A DNA stretch of 64,000 nt from Mansonella perstans. Lineage: Eukaryota; Nematoda; Chromadorea; Rhabditida; Onchocercidae. This document shows, piece by piece, positions 49,091 to 61,000 of this stretch. A program made the translations under genes and the position numbers. The notes beneath the pieces were generated by a model that made no database searches, was not told where the DNA came from, and saw nothing but the letters and a program-made list of their open reading frames with translations. How positions within the stretch are numbered: the stretch's first letter is position 1; every line of letters starts with the position of its first letter. Location: the NCBI GenBank assembly GCA_037074765.1, contig JBAMDO010000005.1, positions 186,001-250,000 on the forward strand, given 5' to 3'.

Positions 49091-52000
49091 ATGGAACGCC
49101 TTTCGAAGGCCCTTAATGTTTTGCAGACAACTCGAAAGTCAGATAAGGTGCTTACGTCCAGGTCAGTTTTCATTCGCTCTAAATACTGTTAGAGTTAGAT
49201 ATCGCAAGTGGATACACTGATTTATGCGGAACTGTTTGGTAAATCGTACTGCAGAATAACATTTGGAAAATGTAGTCACATAATTTCGTTGCTGAATCGG
49301 CATCCCGTTAAAAATCATAAATTCTTTTGCAATTAGGGGCATTTTTAAAAGTGACTTGAATCTGAGACTTTTACTAAAAGTCTTAGGTTCAAGTCGCTTT
49401 TAAATTTAAATTTTCAAGCCACTTTAAATTTCACTGTATGTAGATGCTTAAGGAGTTCAATTCTTGCTCTTCTGTTGGTAAGATTAAGTAATGTTCACAA
49501 GTGATCAGAAACAAAAGGTTGGGGTCAATTTATGATTTGTCAGTTCTCATTTTTACAGCAAAAGGTCGGGAGTTTACGAAAAAGAGTGTGCAGCTTTCTC
49601 GGATGTCAAAGATGTGCTCGTTCGGTCGGAAGTCTGGTTAGCTTATTGCGTTTTTAAGGGTACTGCAAAACTAGATATGACTAAACATTTGGATCCACAC
49701 TCAACAGTGTACGATTGCTCTTACCAAAAGCTTCAAGAAAGTTCACGAGACACTGGTTCACGGTGTTGCTTACTGAATTCAATTTATGATTCAACATGAT
49801 TTGATTCAAATCATGGTGATACATAGCAATGCTGAAGTTTTGGTCAACATTACTCTAGACGCATTTCATTTTATAATTAAATAACCAAATAGTTTAAGAT
49901 TACATCCTTTTGTTCCATATCCTCGTTATCTAGTGATTTGTCTTTCATCTTTCAGGAAAGATCCGAAATACAACGACGAGTTCAATCGCGCAGTGAAAAT
50001 TTTGTTTGAATACATGAATCATCGAAACAGTGATCTTCGTATGTTAAGTGAACAAACAATGGATTCAGTGCTGCGGGTAGGTATCAGCGAAAGGGAGGCG
50101 ATGTTTAAATAAGTTGTTTGCTGATTTGTATTGATAGACTAGCCATGACTGCGTTTTTAGTTGATGGATTTTCTTATAATTCCGAAAATTATATTGCGGC
50201 AATTGAATATTGTTTGCAGCATTTTGTTATCGATGTAAATACTTCACGGGTTATTGTCTTATTGATGTCGGAAATTAAACGGAATGGACCGTCGCGATCA
50301 CTCGTTTTCGCACTTTCGCGCTTGCTTGATGTTCTAAAATATGTAAAATCAAATCGTTTACGGTTAGCTAAAGATTGTTAATTGGAATTCGTTGCTCAAT
50401 GTATGTAGAACATGCCAGGTCCCTGAGCCACCAAGTAAATGTAGCATCCTTAATGAAAAAATTCGTTTTTATATTTTGCTAAATTTTTTTAGAGCTATAG
50501 GAATGCATTTGGTTTCTGCTCTTCCGAAAATCTTAATTCGTTCAGAAGAAATTGTACAGAGCGCTTTGGAAAAGTATCTTCCAGCAATTTTTGCATTCTT
50601 GGGTCCAGATTTTGAGACACAACCACATGATAGCGTATTGGTAAGTGTGTGTTAACTAATTTGATATGTTCTTTTTGTAAATTCTGCAAAGGTTACTTTT
50701 CAAATAAGATACTCGTTTTATTGAAAGAATGACGAAGTTGGTTGGTCTTTGTTTCCAGAAGCTTTATGAAGCAGCGCTTGCTAATTTGCAACTACCAGGC
50801 GTAACGAATCGTGCGGCTTCTGTCGTTATAAGTCAATTGGCTACATACGTTGGAGTTGTACGCAGAAAAGTTTTTCTACATTCCCTCCGTAAATATACTT
50901 TTTTCTGTTGATTTCTGGCTCCACAATTTTTTTGTTTTGTTTAAAAAAAATATGATTCGGCTTGCCTTTCTGTTTAGAAGTGTTGTCTAAAGCAAGTGAA
51001 CAGGAAAATAGAAACCTGCTAGTGGGGACGTTGAATTCATTGCGTCTACTGTGGCCTCTTTATTTAGTGAGGAGCAGCGAATATGAATTGGAGAGTCTAC
51101 AAAGTGTAAGTGGAATGATTGTTCAACTTAATGGATAAAATTGCTAGTCAGAAAACTATAGTTTGATTTGCTTTTTCTTATTTCGGATTCGTGGCACTTT
51201 GTATTTGATCAGAATATTTGCTTGGTTCCTCATTTTAGGTGGTTCGTGACGCATTACGTTGTCTTTTTTCACATCACAATGAAATTTTGGTTGCTTCATT
51301 AGAATTCCTCGAAAAAGTTGTTTCTTCTCCGCTCGCTGCCCTTAACGTAGAGTCATTTTATCCACAACAGTCAAGCAGTTTAAAATCTGATCTGGAAGAA
51401 CAGGATATTGCTGTACCAACAGGTTTATCTTATTCCCGTCAGTTTTTATAGTTTGCTCCTTGAAATGTTGTATCGCTTGTACACAGATTCCTTAATCTTT
51501 TTTTCTTTTTTTTTTTTTTACAGATGCTACTAGTTGTATGAGTTCACTGAGAGCAAGTCCACTAAATTTTCTTTTTGGAAGCATACCATCTGAAGCAGTG
51601 GATGTGGTTGACAGTTGTGTTTCGTCTTCATTTAGCATGCCTTTAAATGTTGACACTTCGAGCTTGAAGACGGTGAGTTCTAAGCTACTTAATATGTTTT
51701 GTTTGGAAATTAAAGAATGCTATGTGATAGCAGAGATTATGCGTGAGATAGCTTGTGAAATTTTGAGGAATTCCTGATCCCTTAAAAATACAAAGAAGTG
51801 GTCGCATTATTTTTTAGCATAACGAGTCAGGTTCGGAAGGTGGCCTGGATATTATTGATCCATTAAGACATTTGGAAATATCCTGTGGTCCAGTCAAGTG
51901 TTCTAGTTCATCAGAGGAATCATTACCTGAATTTACATCAGTTTCATCCACTCCGATACCCGAATATTTGCCTGTAGACATATGTAATTTTTTATTTCAT

Positions 52001-55000
52001 TTTACCTTATTGTATGTGATAGGCATTAGTAAAGATCGTAAAAGAATCAATATCTCAGAAGTTTTTGACGAACATTGCCTTGTTTAATATAATTTATTTG
52101 CGGCCGTTTTGATGATATTTCAAAATTAAATTCTTCGAAGAAGTTAATAATCAAGTGTTTTTTATAGCATTCGGTCCGTTTCTCACATATACTGCTGTAC
52201 TTTTGGCAAAACGGTTTTTGTTAAGCGGACAATGCTTTAAATTGCTGGCTGACAGCGAAGTTCGTGTAAGCCACAAAATTTTGGCAATGTCTTGTTTGGG
52301 CAATCTTGCTTTGTATTTGCCAGAATTTGCTGACATAACTCTTCAGCCAAAAGGTGATTATTCTCATAATCAAATTAAGATATCCAGTGCAGTGAAAGTT
52401 ACACTTCATGTTTGTATTAAATAATAAATTTAATTATTTTGTATTTATCGACAATGAGATTTAGGTGGTTTGGGCGTGCAAAAATTGGAGGATCTTCAAC
52501 TTTATCTGAATCACGAAGATGATCAATTAAAGGCTGCAGCAATCACTGTGTTCATAAATGCTGAAACATGTCGGTTCCGAGCCTTTGGTGCACATTTCTG
52601 TGGTTGGTCTTACAGAAACTTTGCACTATTTGTTAAAAGCCCACGACCCGCCTGTTTTTTGTTTTCGGAAAAAAACTTTTCGAATAAATCAGGAAGTTGC
52701 AATTGCAATTTTATAGAATTTCGCTGCTCATTCGCTTCATTTGTGTATGATGCGATCCGTATCCGTCGTGCTCACTGCAGTCGCTCGTTGCTGATAGCTC
52801 TAAAGTCTGCGAAAAAGCTGGTTTATCAAACTGGTATTGTATACGATGTTGCAAAATTCGCCTGTGAAAATTATCGAAATAACTATTTTTTGCTTCGGGT
52901 AAATAGTTTAAACGAATACTTACGAAAACTAAAAAGGATTATTTTGCATTTATTATGAATATTATTTGTTCGTGAGTGTTTTGGACTTCACATTACGGCC
53001 GCTTGATAATATTCAAAAAGAATTTTATGTAAAGAATTTATCATTCAAATTTTTGGCTGGAATGACTGTTAAATCAAGAAATACATTTTATTTGATCCAT
53101 TTTTCAGATAGCTGTAGTGGAATATCTAGCAAGTATCGAATGGACATTTGCGAACTCGTTCGCTTCTCATCTTCCTGACGAGATTTTTGAGATATACATG
53201 CATTTGCTTGCTGATGATGACCAACGAGTGAGGAGTGCTGCGGCAAAACATCTTTCACTGTTTGTTCATTAATACTCCGAACACTAATTCGTGGCACAGT
53301 GAAATGAATTCTTGGGAGAGACACTGTTGGTTTCGAGCAAGTGGTGGTTGGAGAGCTAACATGTTTAACATTTTTCTTATAATGTTTGTAAATCAAAATT
53401 TAATTTGTTTTCCAGACTAACTGAAAACGCGAATTACGCTTCAGCACCGAACAATATCCCAGTGGATGAACCCACTGATTTCTTCTGCTCCGATTTTCCA
53501 AAAAATCCTTTGGTATGACATAATAAATATGATGCAAAATCACTATTTAATTCTTTGCATTTAAACATGAACATCTGATTATCCATCATTTCTCATCGCC
53601 TGTTCTTTTCAGACTGTTGGTATGAGTCCATATTATGACTTTATGCAGCAGCCATTCAATTTCTTGACTGCAGTCAACCTTTCTTTTATACTTAGGAAAA
53701 TGTTCTTTATTTTAACAACAAGTGCGGACGAAAAGCAGCAGGTTACTATTCAATTAGAAATAATTTGCCCATTTTCTTGCTTTGATTATTCATGTTCTAG
53801 CATGTTCATTTAACCGCTTCCATTTCTAGTGTTTAGGTTGGTGATAAAATTAAATATATTTTAACATAACCCGTCTGTCTATGAAGATTTGTTTCGTGAA
53901 CAAATATAACTTCACAACTATTTAGGCAGGCATTGCTGCTGGGTTGTTTCAACTATTATGTTGTTTCAAGTCTAGGCATTATGCGCAAGCCTGGGGACTG
54001 GAATCGAACATTGACAGTTCGAGGACTGGTTTGATCACTGCCTTAATTTCGAAATGCGATTTTTGCTGTACGGATGTTCATACTTTCATACAATTTTTAA
54101 ATGTTGCAACGCATATGGCTGCAGGTAAATTGATATTGGTACTTACCGAAAATGCTGTTAAAATAATCTTGCAAAATTTTGCTTTCTTTAGAACTTTGAC
54201 TTCATTCGCTGTTTTAAGAGTTTATGCTAAAAAATAAATTCGAAGTCCTCGACTGTGACGTGAGCTGTTCATAAAGTCTCAGTGGGATTTATTTTAAGGC
54301 TTATACACGGTAGGGATCATGAAGGCTGCTAATGAAAGTAGTGATATAGTGCCGAAATATTCCATTTACGAACAACTTATTCTATTGCAGTTGAGGTATG
54401 TCAGTATTTTTTTTGATGTAGGACTTTCCTCAATATGGTAATGAAAACATTATGCAGCGTTCTAAAACTTTGGAGCTGATGCTGAGAAATGGGTCAATTA
54501 TCGTTTTAAAAAGCTTTTGAAGATCTCGCGAATATTATTCGCCTGGAAGCAAATTGAATGATTTATGCTTTCCCTAATATCCGACCATTCATATCACTCT
54601 TGTTTTTAGTTTTCAGGGTTATTAACTTGTATTACTCTTTGATAATCGATCATCGACAACAAACTGCGTCTTTTTTTTCACGGCCATCACCACTTTCACC
54701 CGTTCGTAAAGCGCTTCCTGTTAGCACTAATAGTGAGGCATCGTGGGAGCAACGAATTTCTGCGATTTCAACATTTGCTGGTATTGGCACCAAAATGTCT
54801 AGAAATACAAGTTTCCTCAAATGTTCTAGTCTCATTCATTTTGCTGACTCATTAAAGGGTGGTTATATCAATTATATGGTGAGAGTTTTCATCGTCTTCA
54901 TTTATTTTTTGTCTCTTTTTCTTATTTAATTTCTTTTGCATTTGCTATTATGGTTTGTACTATTACGGTTAAAAATTTTATGTTTCAGAATACTTTGGCG

Positions 55001-58000
55001 TTTGATGCATCTGAACGTTTCACAGCACTCTTGATTTCAGCGCTGAACTGTTTAGCTTGCACTTTGGAAGTTATGCGACTCCCACTGATTGCGGATATTC
55101 TTGAAGAGGTAATTTACACTAAAGTTTACAACAACTGCTTTGGTCATCATATCAACATTGAGCGTATGTCCAATGCATTAATAACAAAAACTTTTCTTGT
55201 GAAAAGCTTTTTCATGTGAAATTTTCACACATGAGCAGTTTCAAGCATATTTTATAATCATTAGAGCTGTTAACCAAAAATTTTTCTTTTTACTGAAATA
55301 TTTGCTTCTTAGATTTTATTGTACTGTCAAACTGTTATCGAAGTCGTGCCAAATGAAAGTATTCGAGTCGCAGTACAGCTATTTAAGATATTATTTGGAA
55401 GTAACGTTGCAAATTTGTCGCTAGATGCATTGAGGAGTTTGAAATTAAATTCTGTTGGTCAACCCAAAGGTGATTTTTAATACCTGAATGCAAATCTGGT
55501 TTTTTCTTTATCGTTTTGCTTTATTTTGTAACCTACAAAGCAGTATTTGTGTAATCCAGTCTTGAATGAGAGTTTGATTAAATTCTTATGAAAATTCTCT
55601 GCTGTATTATAAATTTTTGAGCAGTTTCAATGCTGTTGAAATACAGTAACAATCGCTCATGTTGTTTTTATGGTTTTTGTGTACTAACTAAGTTTCCTCA
55701 CATTTCACTTATCAAAGCTCACGAGGGTGCTACTTTGGAAGAGAAATGTTGCATTTATTCAGTGTTTCTCGGAAGTGCTGCGTGTTTTAATTTCATTTTA
55801 TTATTTTTTTTCCTCTTTACAGATCTCTTCGAAGTTTGCACGTCGAGAAGTGCCGATTTTTTTATAGAATTTCTTATCAATACAGGTTGCATTGAATATG
55901 GCGAAGCGCAACTTATCAAGTATGTTTTATTTCCGTTCCTTTAGGATTTGAAAAAACAGTATTTAACCCAACCAGGGTTTAAATAGATTTCCTAAAAATT
56001 TAAAAATTATTTTGCGTAGATATGCTGGCTGGTTACGTAAGGATCTGATTTCTAAAGATGGAATTCCTGCAAGCATTGAAATCACTTCGTACGTGACTAT
56101 GTTTGAACCGTACGTATCACTGACGATTCGCTTATATCAGTCAACGAATTCCGTGGATGTGCAGTGCTCGGTAATTTCAGCTTTCCAGCTTGGGGAGCTT
56201 TCCATAAACTCATCAAATCTTTTTTCATTTTATTAACTGAAAAAACAAAGTATCCATTTAAAAAAGCTGTATTTTTCAAGGATAAATAGTGTTTTAGGTG
56301 TTGGATCTAATATGTGTACTTGTTCGAGGTGGTATAAACTATTCCATGCTGGATCCAGAAACTCGTTTGCTCAATTTTGTCATTGAGCAAGTGAATGAGA
56401 TTAGTGTCCGGAACTGGTATTGTTTTGAATTTATTTCTGCTGTGATTATATTATGGGAAGGAATTGGTTTGATTCTGCAGTTTCCGACGTTTCAGTGACT
56501 TTTGTTTAGGACTACTGCGGATGCTGAAAAATTGTTCAATTCAGTATTTAATTATTTCTTATCACTTTATCAAAGTCGAGGACAGGTAATCATGGGATTG
56601 GACAGGATTTATTCATTTGTGGAACTATTAATCAAAGCTTGTAATACGCGACCATTTCTGACTCCTTGTGGTTTGTGTTACCTCTTTTACGAACTCAAAG
56701 CTTTTGAAAAGTTGAAGAATTGAATAGTTTTTCTGGTTCTGCTTTATTCAAATTTGCTGCATATTATATATTCATTAACTAATTATGGAGACCGCATCAT
56801 TTATGTGATAAACAATTTTTCCAGCCTTAAATTGTCTTCAAACGGTGTTGGTTGATTGCATAGGCATGCGCCTTCCTCTCGATGTTACACTTTTGAAGAT
56901 ATTAGAGACAACCGACCAATTAGCAACAGTATGTCCGACAAGAGTTCTTCAGCTGTGGGTTTTGGCTGCTCTCGATTCCCATATTAATGGAGGTGCACAG
57001 AGGTAATGTTTTTCTTTTCAATTTTTCTACATGTTGATTAGTCTTTTATTTGATTGTCACAATTAATTATGAAAATGGCAATAAAAAGCTAAAATTTTCC
57101 AATTCAAAGTAGTGAATCATTTCAAATTGATTGCTGTACTATTCTTTTACAGCTGGACAAAAACATCGTTGTCCTTGTTTGAAAGCTTGCAGCAATCACA
57201 CGCAGAAAGTTGGGATTTCACTACAACCTTCAATGCAGTCATTTTGTTGCGGTTGTGTTGTTCTGATGTTATTACATCAATGGACTCTTTTTTCAAAAAA
57301 ATGATCAGCATTTTAGAAGATGTTTGTGCTTACTCATATTTGATGAAATTTTCCTTTTGCTTTATTGGAAGTGTTCTTAATCGTAATTGTTGAAATTGCA
57401 GGATTTACAATGTTTTTCTCGACTGGTGGTCGTTCTTCCATATTTGTTTTTATTCCTGTGTGTTTTGAAGGAAGGTTCAACTTTTACAAGAATCGAAGAA
57501 ATATGTGATGGTGCTTCTGAAAAGATTGGGCGGTTCGCCTCCTTACATTTTTGATGCAATTAGTGTAGGACGTAGTGTTGTCTTCCTTTTCAAAATTTGT
57601 TACTAGAAGTTTTTAGTTTTTAGTTTCAACAACTGTATATTTGTTGCAGAAGATGTTGTTTTAGTTTGTTAATGATCTTGCTTGGTCAATGTCTGCAAGC
57701 TTTACTGCGACTAACTTCTTTGGATAGCGTTAATGAAGAAAGCAGTGAAAATCTGGTTGTTTGGTACCTTCTAATTTTATCTTACGGTGTTCGTTCAGGT
57801 GAAGTTCTAATTCATGTATAGCTATTTGGTGATTGTTCCACTTAATTCTATCAAAATTCAATTTACTTTACATTTTGTATTACAGTTATCTTTTTTATCA
57901 TTTTTAAGGTAATATGGAATCCGTTACAAGTACTTTTGCTGCACATTTTTCAATGGATTTTTCTGATCTTCAAAGCTTATCGGTGTTTTACCCACGCATT

Positions 58001-61000
58001 TACGCACAACTATTTGCATTAGTTAATGCTGCTGGTTTTCATAGGCATAGACATTTGTTCTATTCTTCCTCTTCAAAGTGAGTTGTTACCCCAACTATTA
58101 ATTTTTCTTTTTTTTTGTTTTTTTTTACAAACCGCTCAGATTTTTTCCAGTGTAATTTGCAGACAGGTAGGAAATTTGTGTATGGTAACGCGATGTCGAA
58201 TTGCGGGTCCAGATGGAGCTGACGATATTGTTCACTTATTCGATTTTTGCTCTCCAGATATTTTGTTGCCTATCGTAGTACGCAGATGGCTTGCATGTCA
58301 TATGAGGTAAAGCCTGAAAAAATCGGACATTGGTTTTTCAAAAAAAAAGTAATCTCGAAATAATGTTGAATTTATGAAGAGCCATGCCAGACACAACGTG
58401 TGGCTTGAAATAGGGCTTATAGTTCATGCAAAGAGATTTAACTTTAAGAATAAAAAGAATTGGTTTTGTAGTGATTTGGACATTGAAATGCAGAAGATTT
58501 TGCTAGAAAGTGTTATCAACCTCAGCAAAAACTGTTCTTCTGTAAGTTCCTCTGTAAGTCTTTGAAATTTCTCACTGTATTAAATGCGGTGATTAAGATC
58601 TATGGTAAACAATTCATTATAGTATGCTGTTGATTTGGATGTCATTGAACTTATCGCATCTAGTGATGTTTCGGAAACATCTACTGCCATCGAATTTTTG
58701 ACAAATAAAATTGGTGAATCTAGAGTACTGGACTGTTTGATTGTTCTTCTTCGTGATTCCCAGGTAATTTTCTCTAAGATATGGAAAAACATCGTCAAGA
58801 ATATTCACTCATTCAGTGTTATCTAATCACGGAGCTGCATTGCTGACATATATATATCTACCTGGAAAATGAAGCTTAGCATGCTAACTTTTGAACTACG
58901 CAATTTTTGTTGGTTTTTGGGTTTTCTGGTGATGAATTATCGGTTAAACATCCTACTTCATTACTTTGACACGACTTAGAACGAATTTTGCTGGAAAAGC
59001 GTTTCAATCTATCGTATCCTCCTATGCAGAAGTCATTTGAAACTTGCTGTCACTGATTTCAGAATAAAAATGTTACATTCAAGGCTTTACTGACACACTT
59101 CATAACATCGGAACAATTTTCTGCTGACATATTTAAATGGTAATGCTGATCTTATTTTAAATCCATATTTGTTCCAAAGGTGTCCTTCAAGCTGGTTCGA
59201 AGGAACTCAGTGATTATAGTTTCAGTACGCTGATTCATCTCTCTTAAAATAATATTGTAGGTCACTGCTATTTTCATTGCCATTATTTATTTCAGGTCGG
59301 AAGAAACAGCAAAATTAGGTTGCAGTAAACACAATCTCCAAACTGGTGATCCATCGCATTTCACTACCGATGTTTTTGTCAATATACTGCAACAAATTAT
59401 GGGTAAAAAAAGTCAGGTTTTGCGTTATAATGGTTGCACCAATCTACCTAGATGACAGAAATGTATATCTGTTGATTTCAGATTCTGATATCCAGGCAGA
59501 AATTATTTGTATCATGTTGTGTAATGTTGGACAAAAGTATGCGGAAATGATACTACGAAATGCGGTACCACTTTTATATGAGATCAATTTCAAACGTCTT
59601 TTTTTTTTAATTTTTGTCTGTTTAAGCTTAATTGAATGCATCTGCAACTATTAGTATGGATTTACAGCACATTCCTGCAATATTTTTAAGAAGTTATGTT
59701 GCGATTCAATACATTAAATTCATGTAATATCGCTCGTTATTAATTCACATATTATAGTATGAATGCAAGAGATACGATGTACTGTCTAGCTTTATTGACA
59801 TGTTGGATCAATTTAAAATTGCGAAAGAGTGTTCTGGTATGGTTACAATGATTTCTAAAATTATTGTTCATCTTGTAATGTCTATAGTTCCAAAAATTGT
59901 TGAAGTACAACACGCTTTTTACATGTATTGAATATTATTGCAAGTCATTTTCGATTACCAAACCAATTCGTATGACAGACGTATGATGGACTTGGTATCT
60001 TAATACTGTTCATTATATTTTATATATTCAGGTGAATTATATGACGAACTTTCCACATCTTCTTTGCTCGAAATTGACGCATTATCGGCTTCATTTGTTT
60101 CACTTGCATTCGATCCATCCGTCAATTCTTCTTTGCAGCTTTTTGTCCAAAGTAGAATTGCAAATGTTTGTATTTGATTCTTTTCTCTGTTGTTCAACTG
60201 CCCGGATTTTATCTCAAGAATTGAGTGAATCTTTACTAATTTCCTTTTATAGAAGCCTGAAAGTATTGCTTACAAAAAAGCATCGGATTGGGTTACCGAA
60301 AATTCGTTATTCGATCATTGGATACAACACTATGCCGATTCTCTTGTCATTCAGGTCATTTATCACATTCTCTATGTCAAACATCAGTAATTTTTGTCAA
60401 ATTTTTGTCACGATGTCAAACATCGGTAATTTTTTTTGAGTTGTTTTTGCAAAAAAAAAAATCTTTGTTTGACATTCGCTTCAAAAATTCTGGATGTTTA
60501 GAGTGAATCAAGAACATCAGAAGTGGCGTGTGCAGTTGCTTTTGGAATTACTAGGCGTTCTTTTCGTGAAACTATTGACCAAGCTCAAAATTCGAAAAAA
60601 ATTGTTGAACAGCAGTTGTCTTTGGCTATTAGCGTTGCTCGGTAGATTCGAAATTTTTTTTTTTCATTTCATATTGTTTACTTATGTTTTACGAACATTG
60701 ATCACGCAATAGTAGTTAAGAAAGTGAATTTTTAGATTGGTTCAATGCTTTTTTGAGCAGTGTAACATGCTAGCTTACCAGGGATTACAAAAACTGAGTG
60801 ATCCCTTTTGGAATATGAAAATAATTGATCGAACTGCCAGAAAAGATTTCGATATAGGTAAAGTTTTTTTCAGGAGGAATGAGCTGTTTTATGCGGTCAA
60901 TTGAAAGTTGCATAAAAAAACAAGAAAAGTTTTTCTTGTTTTTTTTTCTGTTTTATTCCTATCGGCTTGTATGTAGCAATATTTGATGTTAATATAAAGC

